Source of the DNA: Cyclobacterium amurskyense | Lineage (GTDB): Bacteria > Bacteroidota > Bacteroidia > Cytophagales > Cyclobacteriaceae | Length of the DNA: 64,000 nt | Assembly: GCF_001050135.1 (NCBI RefSeq) | Contig: NZ_CP012040.1 | Coordinates: 558,001-622,000 of the forward strand | Direction of reading: 5' to 3' | Shown here: positions 9,272-18,158 of the stretch, piece after piece | Numbering within the stretch: the first letter of the stretch is position 1 | How the letters are laid out: the number at the start of each line of letters is the position of its first letter | The notes under the pieces: generated by a model | Databases searched by the model: none | What the model was told of the DNA's origin: nothing | What the model saw: only the letters and a program-made list of their open reading frames with translations | Position numbers and translations under genes: made by a program

Positions 9272-11425
9272 ATAAAGAACTATTCAAAATGTTTTTTTCT
9301 TATCAAAGGTCACCTATAAAGTTTCTCAACACTTAAAAAAGGAAAGAGAACTAAACTTAATCATTTAATAACTAATATAAAAGTTTAAAATTTCTCTCTA
9401 AACTTTGATGGATAAATTTATGGCAACGTGTGGAGAAATTCCGGCTTGAACAATACAGGTTAAGGGAAGAAAATAATATATCTTAGAATCCAGGGCTGGG
9501 ATATGGTTTCACATTTTAACCCAATGACCTAATGCGCGTTTTTGACAAGAAATATACGTTGTGATTTTGTCAGCATTGTTGCAGAAAAAAAGCAACAATA
9601 CCGCCAAAATCATATTAACGGATAATTTCACTAAACCAGTGGCTGACGCCACTGGCTACAATAATATCACCCCTATCGGGGTTTAGATTACGAACAATTT
9701 ATTATGTGACTTAAAAAATCATTGGGAAGGGTCGCTTTTCCCTAAGCTGCTCCTCTGGGAGTAGTTTAGAACTACTCCCTACCATCCATTTGAAAAGATT
9801 ACGAGGCATTTGCAATGCCGGTTACACCTTTCAAGGCTGGGATTTGGTTTGCCCTAATGCGCGTTTTTGATAGAAATAGACGTCGTGATTTTGTCAGCAT
9901 TGTTGCAGAAAAAAGCAACAATACCGCCAAAATCATGATGGCGCTATAATTTCCTCACCAAGGGCTGACACCCTTGGCTGATATATTTCGCCCTTCCAGG
10001 GCTGGAAAACAGGGCACTTTTCTGTGAACTGCTCTCATTACAAAACTTCATACCCTGAAAGCTTAATCATAAGCCAATATTACTTCTTCAATATTAGCGA
10101 TTCTAAAAGCGATCGGAAATTCACATACGGATCCGACGACTTCGATGGCTTCGACAGGCTGGCTTCGACAGGCTCAGCCACCGGAGTCAAAGTAGATATC
10201 GTAGTCACCGCAGGTACTGAATACACCAGATCTATACGAACCGCATATTAGTAAATAATAATTCTTAAAAAGTAGTCTTCCCGTCACTTGGTGCGGCATC
10301 AGACAGGCCTGGAGGGCCTGAATAATAATAGCCGTGGGTGGCAACCCACGGGTCAGAAACCTACCTGAATTTCCACAACCCCGGATGGGGTTGAACAGGA
10401 ACTATACTTTGCCCCCCCTGCAGGGCTGAAAAACAGGACACATTTCCGTGAACTGCTCTCATTACAAAACTTCATACTCCTCTGGGAGTAGTTTAGAACT
10501 ACTCCCTACTTTTCATTTGAAAAGATTACGAGGCATTTGTAATGCCGGTTACACCTTTCAAGGCTGAGATTTGATTTGGCATTTTAACATAGGGGTCCCA
10601 CCCTGTGTTTAGGGATTTCGCCATTTTAGAAATAGTTGTGATTTTGTCAGCATTGTTGCAGAAAAAAAGCAACAATACCGCCAAAATCATATTAACGGAT
10701 AATTTCACTAAACCAGTGGCTGACGCCACTGGCTACAAAAATATCACCCCTATCGGGGTTTTAGGTTTCGAACAGATTATTACGTGACTTAAAAAATAAT
10801 TGGGCAAGGTCGCTTTACCATAAACCACTCTCATTACAAAACTTCACACCCTGAAAGCTTATTCGTTATTAAATAATACTTCGTCAACATTGGTGATTTC
10901 TAGAAAAGCTGGGCAGTTTTAAACCCGACGGATTCAGCGACTTCGACAGGTTGGCTTCGACAGGCTGGCTTCGACAGGCTCAGCCACCGGAGACAACTCA
11001 GTCACCGTAGCCACCGAATATATCACAACCACCAGACACGCCTCAGCCAATATTGCCAATCCCCTCACCGAATATTACATAATCAAGTTAATTCTGAACT
11101 TATTATATTCATCATCCCAGACCTTGAGGGCCTGAATAATAATAGCCGTGGGCGGCAACCCGGGTTGGAAATCTACCTGAAACACCACAACCCCGGACGG
11201 GGTTGAACAGGAACTATACTTTGACCCTAAACGCTTAAAATAACCTGATAAATCAACTCTTCCACTTCACCTCATTGAACCCTATCACACGGATTACTGT
11301 TACTTTTAATAAACTAATACAAATTTAAGGGCTGAGATTATGATCAAAATCATAAGATCATGCAGTGATTTTAGTTTTGCAAACAAAGTGCATTTAAATA
11401 AATAAATCCTTACTTTTGCATTCAA
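9272..11425. repeat. REP-like hairpin mosaic C, about 2 kb without genes
   Basis: 9272-9560 repeats the upstream region of the duplicated gene. GATTTTG/CAAAATC hairpins lie at 9563-9611, 9897-9934 and 10640-10688, each followed by the CCAGTGG or CCAAGGG module and then a CCCCTATCGGGG or GCCCTTCCAGGGC module. GGGAGTAG...CTACTCCC with GGCATT...AATGCC follows at about 9751-9822 and 10486-10545. The AGGCCT / CCGTGGG / CCCCGG cluster occurs at about 10307-10400 and, decayed, at about 11131-11210. GGCTTCGACA-unit blocks lie at about 10128-10185 and 10930-10993. The final 200 bp (11211-11425) is ordinary AT-rich DNA with the next promoter. Short open frames here are repeat translations. Confidence 0.85.
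11411..11418 (+). promoter_or_regulatory. -7 promoter box of the MbnP-cluster leader gene
   Basis: TACTTTTG is an exact TAnnTTTG match. It lies only 7 bp before the ATG of the 126-residue gene, so the transcript would have almost no leader. No TTG at the expected distance is convincing. Confidence 0.4.
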
Positions 11426-11806
11426 ATGGCGAAAGCATTAATTCACATATCGCTCTCCTTGATGATCTTGCTCAACGGCTTGGTTTTTTCTGTCATACAG
11501 ATGGACTTCACCATCAACCGCGCTTATATCATTGAGAACTTTTGTGTGAATAAAGACAAACCCATGCTGCATTGCGATGGGCAATGTTTCCTGGCAGAGA
11601 AATTAAAAAAGGCCCAGGACCAAAAAGAAAACCAAGCAGGAGGCATAGAATTTAATAGAGACTTTGGCATTTTCATTTTGCAAGAAGCCTCTATTTCATT
11701 GACTACCCTTCCATCCACCAGCCTAAATCACGGAACTTCCTATCAGGAAGCCAACAGGGTTTCCCAACTCGTAGATATTTTTCACCCACCCAAAGCAATT
11801 GCCTAA
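11426..11806 (+). CDS. Small membrane protein with Cys-rich metal-site-like motif
   Basis: 126 residues. One N-terminal hydrophobic helix (about 7-26) is followed by FCVNKDKPMLHCDGQCFLAE, with C40, C50 and C54 in the pattern CVNKdkP.l.CdGqC. I recognise this signature from small uncharacterised Bacteroidota proteins that often sit beside metal-uptake genes; that is recollection, not a search. The C-terminal half is polar with no cysteines. Its place ahead of the di-heme/MbnP genes, after a 197-bp gap, suggests a role in copper or iron handling. An exported or membrane-tethered location is inferred from the helix. Confidence 0.75.
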   Translation: MAKALIHISLSLMILLNGLVFSVIQMDFTINRAYIIENFCVNKDKPMLHCDGQCFLAEKLKKAQDQKENQAGGIEFNRDFGIFILQEASISLTTLPSTSLNHGTSYQEANRVSQLVDIFHPPKAIA

Positions 11807-12003
11807 TTCTCTTTGACAGTGGGCCATTTAATCTGAAAAACGAGTTAATATAGCTATTGTCTTTTTGGTTAAAAGTCTTGATAAACAGAAGGCATACAAC
11901 TTGGTGGCTTTAACACCAAAATTGCAATCAAACTCGCTTTTTTAACGTTTATTTAGGGCAACCTGTCACATTTTCTATTATTCTACATTGGCTGGTAAAG
12001 GTT

Positions 12004-13131
12004 ATGTCACGATACCCAATTACTTATTCTATTGGGATAATCATGGTTTGTATGTCAATTTGGGCATGTAAGGAAGAATTGGTTGAAGAACCCCTTCCCA
12101 AAAACACCGAAATTGAATTACAACATCCTGATTATTTCCCTAACAATATTGCTTCCCCAAGCGACAATCCCCTCACAGAGAAAGGTGTAGCGCTAGGCCG
12201 CATGCTTTTCTATGAAAAACAACTGTCTCTTGACGGATCCATTTCATGTGCTTCCTGTCATCAACAGTCCAAGGCTTTCACGGATGGGGAGCAGTTTAGC
12301 ACCGGTGTAAATGGCACCATTGGTGTAAAGAACGCCATGTCATTGGCCAATTTACATTGGACCTCCAGGTTCTTTTGGGACGGACGCGCAGAAAGCCTGG
12401 AAGATCAAGCCCTTCAGCCAATTTCGGATCCTACTGAAATGAACTTACCCATAGAGGAAGCGGTAGAAAGGCTACAAAATGATCCGGACTACCCTGCACG
12501 CTTTGAAGCAGTCTTTGGAACAGACCAAATAAGTGCTGACCTAGTCAGCAAGGCCATTGCCCAATTTATGCGGACGCTTGTCTCCGGCAACTCAAGGTTC
12601 GATCAATGGATCAAAGAAGAGATTGTCCTTACCGATATCGAGCAGTTGGGAATGGAGCTTTTCTTTACCCATCCGGAAGCATCTATAGCCTTGCGGGGTG
12701 GCAACTGCGGTGACTGTCACCTAGGGTTTTTGACTTCAGGGGACAGAAACGATTTATTGGGTTTTCATAACAACGGGTTGGATTCGGATGAAAATTTAGA
12801 TTCGGGCTTAGAGGCGGTCACGGGAAAATCGGAAGACAAGGGGAAATTCAAAGCGCCAACGCTACGGAATATCGCACTAACCGCACCCTATATGCATGAT
12901 GGTAGGTTTAACACTTTGGAAGAAGTACTGGACCATTACAATGAGCATGTAGAAAGCAATGCGACTTTGGACATCCTTATCCTGGAAGCCAGCAATGAAA
13001 TCATTACACCGGGAGAGCCGGTAAAGCTCCACCTTACTAGCCAAGAAAAAGAGGCCATTATCGCCTTTTTATACACATTAACAGACGAGACATTCATAAC
13101 CGATCCGGCATTTTCGGATCCTTTTAATTAA
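12004..13131 (+). CDS. Di-heme MauG/cytochrome c peroxidase-type lipoprotein 1 (MbnH-like)
   Basis: 375 residues. The signal peptide ends in the lipobox SIWAC (C22). Two c-type heme sites are seen: CASCH at 82-86 and CGDCH at 235-239. The conserved GMLFY-like segment before heme 1, the FFWDGRAESLEDQ block, and APYMHDGRF (M297 and Y296 near the second heme pocket) place it in the di-heme peroxidase/MauG superfamily. It lies 3 bp before an MbnP-family gene. MbnH, the known partner of MbnP, is of this type and oxidises a tryptophan of MbnP to kynurenine. Ordinary peroxide-scavenging activity is the alternative. Confidence 0.88.
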   Translation: MSRYPITYSIGIIMVCMSIWACKEELVEEPLPKNTEIELQHPDYFPNNIASPSDNPLTEKGVALGRMLFYEKQLSLDGSISCASCHQQSKAFTDGEQFSTGVNGTIGVKNAMSLANLHWTSRFFWDGRAESLEDQALQPISDPTEMNLPIEEAVERLQNDPDYPARFEAVFGTDQISADLVSKAIAQFMRTLVSGNSRFDQWIKEEIVLTDIEQLGMELFFTHPEASIALRGGNCGDCHLGFLTSGDRNDLLGFHNNGLDSDENLDSGLEAVTGKSEDKGKFKAPTLRNIALTAPYMHDGRFNTLEEVLDHYNEHVESNATLDILILEASNEIITPGEPVKLHLTSQEKEAIIAFLYTLTDETFITDPAFSDPFN

Positions 13132-13134
13132 AAT

Positions 13135-13881
13135 ATGATGAAAAATTTAGCTATTATACTATTAGTCGTTTTAGGTTTCACTTCTTGCAAAGATGATAAG
13201 GAAGAAATGCCTGCAGAAATCCAGGTGAATTTCGAATTTTCCCATTTTATAAATGGAGAAGAATTGGAATTAGATGGAAAAGCTTACACCCTACCTTCAG
13301 GAGAAAGCTTTATCCCAAGTAAATTCAAATACTATATCTCCAATATCACTTTTGAAAACAGCCAAACTGGCAACTCCTACACTGTTGCAGATGGCTATTA
13401 CCTAATTGATGAAGCGGGAAAAAAGGAAATCTCATTGGAAGTACCTACGGCTAACTACGACAAATTATCCTACTATGTGGGTATTGACAAGGCAAGAAAC
13501 CTATCTACAGATCAGGTAGGTGACCTTGACCCTAACAATGACATGGTTTGGAGCTGGAAAACTGGTTACAAGTTTTTGGTATTAGAAGGAGAATGGGAAT
13601 ATCAGACTGCTGACAGAAGAGGGCTTGTAGTGCATATTGGCAACAATGACCCGGAGTCTGAGATTAATTTCAAAGAATTCTCCTTTGACCTAAGCTCTGA
13701 AGGCTTGTCTTTGGGCAATCAGGCCATGGTTGATCTTGATATTGAGGCCGAAATAAGTAGCCTCTTTACAGGCGACAGTGATCTTGTTGTTCATGAGCTT
13801 GAAAGTACAAGTATTATGGGAGGACCATTGGCCATTACTGTAGCCAACAATTACCAGAAGAATCTTTTCTCTATCAAATAA
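13135..13881 (+). CDS. MbnP-family lipoprotein
   Basis: 248 residues with lipobox GFTSC (C18). The body VNFEFSHFINGEELELDG, then PSKFKYYISNITF, VGIDKARN, MVWSWKTGYKFLVLEGEW (W139, W141) and GLVVHIGN (H167) follows the MbnP family pattern. Characterised MbnP proteins bind copper through a site that includes a kynurenine made from tryptophan by MbnH. The paired tryptophans in VWSW are candidates for that residue, but which one is oxidised is not readable here. It sits between two di-heme genes (3 bp after one, 23 bp before the other), in keeping with a substrate-enzyme arrangement. Confidence 0.85.
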   Translation: MMKNLAIILLVVLGFTSCKDDKEEMPAEIQVNFEFSHFINGEELELDGKAYTLPSGESFIPSKFKYYISNITFENSQTGNSYTVADGYYLIDEAGKKEISLEVPTANYDKLSYYVGIDKARNLSTDQVGDLDPNNDMVWSWKTGYKFLVLEGEWEYQTADRRGLVVHIGNNDPESEINFKEFSFDLSSEGLSLGNQAMVDLDIEAEISSLFTGDSDLVVHELESTSIMGGPLAITVANNYQKNLFSIK

Positions 13882-13904
13882 ACCATTGTCATCCCTTCCT
13901 ATAA

Positions 13905-14963
13905 ATGGATTGCTACAAAATCAGTTTGTCTTTTATTTTGCTAGCAGCAGGTTTTTTAAACGCCTGCTTGCCTGTAAATGAAGACATGGGAAATAAAGCA
14001 CCGGAATATTTTGTTCCGGTGCCCTCTTCCAGTCTTCAGCAGGAGGACTTTCCCCAACCGGAAAGAAATTACCTCAGCAAAGAAGGGGTTGAACTGGGCA
14101 AGACATTGTTTTTTGACCCGGGACTGTCTGCCAATGGAAAAGTTTCATGTGCAGGATGTCACCTTCCTGAAAAGGCTTTCAGCGATGGACTGGCATTGAC
14201 CAATATTGGGGTCTCAGGATTGGCCTTGCATAGGAATTCTCCTGCCTTATTTAACCTGGCTTGGCATGATGGACTCTTTTGGGAAGGTGGAGCAAATGAT
14301 CTGGAATCCATGGTTTTTGGTCCCCTCACACATCCTGACGAAATGGCAGCGGACTTAAATAAAGTACTTCAGTACCTCAATAGTCATGAAACATATCCTC
14401 AACAATTTCAGGAAGCATTCCCCACAGACAGCATTACGAGCGCAGCCGTCGCCAGATCCCTTGCCCAATTTATGCGGACACTTATATCCGATGACAGCAA
14501 ATATGACCAATGGAAAAGGGAAGAAGCCAGCCTCACATCAGAAGAATTGAAGGGCTATGAAGTATACAAAGAACATTGCAGTAGCTGCCACAAGGAAGGC
14601 TTGTTTACTGATTTAAGCTACCATAACAATGGACTAGACAGCAGCTATCCTGACCCACCGGAATTGGAAGGGCTGTATCAGGGCAGGTACAGGATCACCT
14701 ACAAAGACGAGGACATGGGTGCTTATAAAACTGCTTCTCTGAGAAACCTTTCCTTCACAGCTCCCTACATGCATGATGGCAGGTTTACTAATTTGGAGGA
14801 GGTTTTGGATCACTATGAAAGCGGCATTAAGACCAATGGGACTTTGGCACCACAACTTGAAAATGGCATTGTATTAAATGCAGCTGAAAGAACACAATTA
14901 CTGGCTTTCATTAACAGCCTAAACGATTATAATTTTATTACAAATCCAGCCTACCAAAAATAG
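13905..14963 (+). CDS. Di-heme MauG/cytochrome c peroxidase-type lipoprotein 2 (MbnH-like)
   Basis: 352 residues with lipobox FLNAC (C21). Heme sites are CAGCH at 82-86 and CSSCH at 225-229. It is homologous along its whole length to the protein at 12004: the first heme site is at the same residue number and both share QFMRTLIS/QFMRTLVS, YHNNGLDS/FHNNGLDS and TAPYMHDGRF. It lacks the roughly 10 extra residues that copy 1 has before the second heme. Two such enzymes around one MbnP is unusual; one may act on MbnP and the other on another substrate or as an electron partner. Confidence 0.87.
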   Translation: MDCYKISLSFILLAAGFLNACLPVNEDMGNKAPEYFVPVPSSSLQQEDFPQPERNYLSKEGVELGKTLFFDPGLSANGKVSCAGCHLPEKAFSDGLALTNIGVSGLALHRNSPALFNLAWHDGLFWEGGANDLESMVFGPLTHPDEMAADLNKVLQYLNSHETYPQQFQEAFPTDSITSAAVARSLAQFMRTLISDDSKYDQWKREEASLTSEELKGYEVYKEHCSSCHKEGLFTDLSYHNNGLDSSYPDPPELEGLYQGRYRITYKDEDMGAYKTASLRNLSFTAPYMHDGRFTNLEEVLDHYESGIKTNGTLAPQLENGIVLNAAERTQLLAFINSLNDYNFITNPAYQK

Positions 14964-14973
14964 GTTTAAAACT

Positions 14974-16050
14974 ATGAAAAGACTCACTATTTTAGCGATC
15001 ACCCTGTTGATATTGTCCTTTTTACCCAAAGAGTCCAAAGCATGTGATAGCTGTAACTTTTTCGAATACAGCCTCTTGCAAAACAGAAGCTATTTTGGAC
15101 TTTTTTACAGGCATCGTAATTTTAGCGGTTACAATCAATATGGCAATACCTCTCCCCAAGTCACCACTGCTGGTTTGTCAAATGCTGTTTTTGAAAACAG
15201 CGCTACTAATAGCTATACGCCCAATGCAAGGATGTTATCCACTACTATCCCTGATCATGTGGTTATGCACGAACCGGAAGGTACAGGGCTCTATGTCAAC
15301 AAAACAAAAATGGATTGGGAAACTTATGAAACGGTGGAACTTAGAGGAAACTTCATGTTAAAAAACAACTGGAACTTCGCCTTTCTCCTACCCTATGAGT
15401 CCAACCTGGTCTACTATGAAAAATTGCTAGACCTACCCAATCCCGTTCAGGACACCACCATAAGCGTAAAAGGTTGGGGAGACTTGACTTTAGCTGCTGA
15501 TTATATCCATTACATCTACAACTCCAAGGCAAGGCATACATTTCGACCAGGAATAGCTATCACCGCCCCAACCGGACAATCAAGGAGAGTCTCTGATAGC
15601 GAGCAACTTTTCGACCCAATTATTCAGCCAGGCACAGGATCTTGGAGTTTGATTGGAAGAATGAACTATCAGTTATTCTATACCAAGACAGGAGCCAACC
15701 TTTCATTCAGCTATAAAACAGCCACTGAAGGGAGTCAAGAGTACCAATTTGGAAACAGTTTCAATGGATCTGCTGTGGGCTTTCATCAATTCACCTTTCA
15801 AAACAATTGGATTTTGGTCCCCAACTTTGGTGGATATTTTGAACATTCAGCGAATGATACTTGGGAGGGTGAAAAACAAGCCCTTACAGGCGGTGATGTG
15901 GTATTTGCACAGACCGGAACAGACCTGAACATAAAAGATTGGACTTTAAGTTTTGTCTGGCAGACTCCTTTGTCACAAAACCTAAATGGAAACCAAATAT
16001 TACACCGAGACCGGTTGAGTATTGGTATTATTAAATCCTTTAAGTTGTAG
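14974..16050 (+). CDS. Putative outer-membrane beta-barrel protein, end of the MbnP cluster
   Basis: 358 residues. The signal peptide (to about A23) is followed at once by CDSC (C24, C27), then many alternating amphipathic strands (YFGLFYRHRNFSGYNQYG, HTFRPGIAITAPTGQSRRV, WILVPNFGGYFEHSAND). It ends LSIGIIKSFKL, with a C-terminal aromatic strand as in barrels. Such CDxC-leading proteins are often annotated only as 'transporter' in Bacteroidota. It starts 10 bp after the second di-heme gene, so it is co-transcribed; a metal or small-molecule channel for the cluster is an inference. Confidence 0.75.
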   Translation: MKRLTILAITLLILSFLPKESKACDSCNFFEYSLLQNRSYFGLFYRHRNFSGYNQYGNTSPQVTTAGLSNAVFENSATNSYTPNARMLSTTIPDHVVMHEPEGTGLYVNKTKMDWETYETVELRGNFMLKNNWNFAFLLPYESNLVYYEKLLDLPNPVQDTTISVKGWGDLTLAADYIHYIYNSKARHTFRPGIAITAPTGQSRRVSDSEQLFDPIIQPGTGSWSLIGRMNYQLFYTKTGANLSFSYKTATEGSQEYQFGNSFNGSAVGFHQFTFQNNWILVPNFGGYFEHSANDTWEGEKQALTGGDVVFAQTGTDLNIKDWTLSFVWQTPLSQNLNGNQILHRDRLSIGIIKSFKL

Positions 16051-16133
16051 TAAAGAAAAAAAAATTAAAAAAATAAAGAAAAAAATCAGGTGCTATATAA
16101 GTTTCAAAAAATCCTACAAAAAATTTTAAATGA

Positions 16134-16161
16134 TTCCAGCATGAAATAAATCATGCTGGAA
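16134..16161. terminator. Hairpin between convergent genes
   Basis: Perfect 11-bp stem TTCCAGCATGA / TCATGCTGGAA with a 6-base loop, between the barrel gene and the convergent 69-residue gene. On the minus strand it is followed by an A/T-rich tract with a run of Ts, so it may terminate that gene; on the plus strand there is no T-run. Confidence 0.5.
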
Positions 16162-16176
16162 CAGTTCATCAAAAAA

Positions 16177-16386
16177 TCAACTCAACACTTTCTTCTCAGT
16201 TTTCAAACCGTTATAAAACAAATAACCAAAACCCAACTGAGGTACAACAACCATTAATACATGAAGTAAAGTAACTCCTCCACTAAGAGAAATATTTAAA
16301 TTCAAAAGATTGGCAACAGCCAGTATCACTAAAAGGGATACAAGAGCAAAAAGATGGGCCATCAATAATTTTTTTTGACTTTTCAT
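16177..16386 (-). CDS. Small two-helix membrane protein
   Basis: 69 residues with two strong hydrophobic helices (about 9-28 and 33-60), a basic N-terminus (MKSQKK) and a basic C-terminus (KTEKKVLS), so both ends are probably cytoplasmic. It resembles other unnamed Bacteroidota inner-membrane proteins. It is convergent with the barrel gene and separated from it by the hairpin at 16134. Real coding is supported by the membrane topology and adjacent terminator only. Confidence 0.6.
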   Translation of the reverse strand: MKSQKKLLMAHLFALVSLLVILAVANLLNLNISLSGGVTLLHVLMVVVPQLGFGYLFYNGLKTEKKVLS

Positions 16387-16818
16387 AATCTTAAAATTTA
16401 CTATAATTAGAGCTATTAAAAATGGTCAGTGCAGTTATTTACACTTGACTACATGACAAACTTGAGACATTTAATCCGCAAAAACAAATTGCAAAACTTC
16501 GTTCAACACCTATGAAAATCAATGTTTTACGATTTACACCATTACAAAAAACCTTAATTGCAAATCGTTTTACTTAAATTGCATTTCACCTCAAAAAAAC
16601 TTTTTAAAAAAAAATGATTTATTTTTATATAGTGTTCAATGAATAGGTTGAAAATGCGAAAATCAATTGATTTTGCTGAATTAAACCTAAAACGACATAG
16701 CCTATAACAATACCATAAGTCATTCCCTTTGTATGAAGCTGAATTGAAATCGATACATGTCTCGGAGACATGCAATAGCCCTTCTATTACACGATGGAAT
16801 CGCTACGGACCCTATTGC
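16387..16818. other. Non-coding AT-rich DNA with nested palindromes
   Basis: No credible gene. The right end has a perfect hairpin CATGTCTC / GAGACATG (16756-16763 / 16765-16772) and GCAATAG (16772-16778) pairing with CTATTGC (16812-16818), directly abutting a MITE-like copy. This looks like another small repeat unit beside the MITE. Confidence 0.5.
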
Positions 16819-17001
16819 TTAAACCCGAAATATGCAATAGACAATCTATTACCTGCTGAAATCGCTTTAAAATACCCAATCGTTGCTGTTTTCAATTTCA
16901 CCATAGCGGTGCTATGCTAAAATCTCCACACAGCCCGATTTTCTTGCGATTGCATCACTTCTCGTAAACACGGGAAATCCTATTACATAATCCGGGTTAA
17001 A
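16819..17001 (+). repeat. MITE-like element, copy 1 (about 183 bp)
   Basis: Bounded by TTAAACCCGAAATATGCAAT on the left and CATAATCCGGGTTAAA on the right, which form imperfect terminal inverted repeats. The interior carries CATAGC ggt GCTATG and a CCGT/ACGG hairpin (weaker here, TCGTAAACACGGG). It lies 45 bp beyond the stop codon of the TlpA-like gene on the other strand. Copies are at 31246, 37062 and 60767. Confidence 0.8.
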
Positions 17002-17045
17002 CCGAATTAAAATGGGTGACTTTTATTTCCTTGAATACGGTCTAA

Positions 17046-18158
17046 CTATAATTGACCATTATTCAATTGGTCCAGAAACACTTTATCATATCCAAGTATG
17101 GTTTTCTCAATTAGCCCCTCTTCATTGATAAGAATGAAAGTAGGGTAAGCTGATACGCCATACATTTCCGCAATTTTCTTTGCCCCTGCAATTACGGGGA
17201 AAGGGACAAGAAATTTTTCAACGTAATCGATTACCTTATTTCTGGAATCAAGTGGATTTATGTACAAGGCCAAAACATTATCTGGCAATTGATAATCCTT
17301 TTGGTTAAAATGATGGAGGGCTTGAAGGCAATACCCGCAGTTTATTACTGAAAAATTCAGTAGTACTTTTTTACCCTTGAACTCTTCTAAATCAACGGTA
17401 TTATTTTGCAAATCATCGGCTATAAAATTAGGGGCAACCTGACCAAGGGCCAGCATCTTCTCTTCATACTCACTCCCATAAGCGACAGACTTGTAACCCT
17501 CTGGATAATCATAAGTAAGAGACACACTTGATTTTTCAGCATTAAAGTCAGAATATTCATACACTATTGTTTGATTGAGATCCCCTTTAAAAAAGTTTCT
17601 GCGTTCAAACCTTTCTAGTTGCTTCGCTTTCCTATTAATGAAAATGTGCAGCTCTGTATAAATTGTGTTACCGTTTACAATAGTATCACTTTCAACTCTA
17701 AAAAAATCCCCATACGATTCCCCACCAATAAGGGTGTCTTTATCGAATTTCCAATCCGATTGATTTAGTAAGGCTATTGGTGAATAATTGATGTATGAGT
17801 TATCATTTAATCGGCGTTTTATTTCCTCCTGTTTTTCTGAAGGATAAAAAATTACTTCCTTTTGGGCATGGTTTACTATCCTATATTCCCCATTAGCATA
17901 TATTTCATCTCCTCTTTCTGATTTTATTAAAAAATCATAGCCTATTGCACTGGAATCAGCATTACTAAATACAAGCGAAGCATTTAAGGTATCGTATGTT
18001 CCCATAGGGTTAGGGTAATACGCTTTTTGAAAATAGCTAAAGTGCTTTTGATCAGACAATTTCATTTTTATTTGGTTTAAGCTCTTTTGAGGATTGTCGG
18101 AACAAGAGTTGGCGATAAACAAAAAGAGGGACAAGGTGACGTATTTTAATATCTTCAT
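17046..18158 (-). CDS. TlpA/thioredoxin-like lipoprotein
   Basis: 370 residues. Lipobox IANSC (C19). Residues 20-230 form a beta-rich N-terminal domain without a recognised fold. About 238-370 is a TlpA/AhpC-type thioredoxin domain: GQVAPNFIADDL, active site NCGYC (C274, C277), and the cis-proline segment SAYPTFILINEEG. It probably reduces disulfides or acts in a redox step at the periplasmic face. The large N-terminal part resembles other Bacteroidota TlpA fusions (DUF4369-like position), but I cannot name it. It is monocistronic; the stop is followed by a MITE-like copy. Confidence 0.85.
   Translation of the reverse strand: MKILKYVTLSLFLFIANSCSDNPQKSLNQIKMKLSDQKHFSYFQKAYYPNPMGTYDTLNASLVFSNADSSAIGYDFLIKSERGDEIYANGEYRIVNHAQKEVIFYPSEKQEEIKRRLNDNSYINYSPIALLNQSDWKFDKDTLIGGESYGDFFRVESDTIVNGNTIYTELHIFINRKAKQLERFERRNFFKGDLNQTIVYEYSDFNAEKSSVSLTYDYPEGYKSVAYGSEYEEKMLALGQVAPNFIADDLQNNTVDLEEFKGKKVLLNFSVINCGYCLQALHHFNQKDYQLPDNVLALYINPLDSRNKVIDYVEKFLVPFPVIAGAKKIAEMYGVSAYPTFILINEEGLIEKTILGYDKVFLDQLNNGQL

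Larger units (their letters stand above)
6230..9760. repeat. Tandem duplication of a 1.77-kb unit carrying the DUF4221-like gene
   Basis: Two copies with an offset of 1769-1771 bp, roughly 6230-7990 and 8000-9760. Each has a GGCATT-hairpin, the lipoprotein gene, about 290 bp of upstream DNA and a GATTTTG hairpin module. By eye the upstream non-coding DNA (7503-7790 versus 9272-9560) is almost identical, while the middle of the coding region differs much more. The exact ends are blurred by the repeat modules. Confidence 0.85.

Noticed and set aside
10024..10787. Short open frames of 60-75 residues
   Set aside because: They fall on hairpin modules and change with each copy; no supporting signals.
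5223..11225. CRISPR array
   Set aside because: Repeats are of several kinds, irregularly spaced and with no uniform spacers; no cas genes.
16554..16920. Two small frames around the MITE-like copy
   Set aside because: Overlap palindromes and repeat ends; composition is not protein-like.
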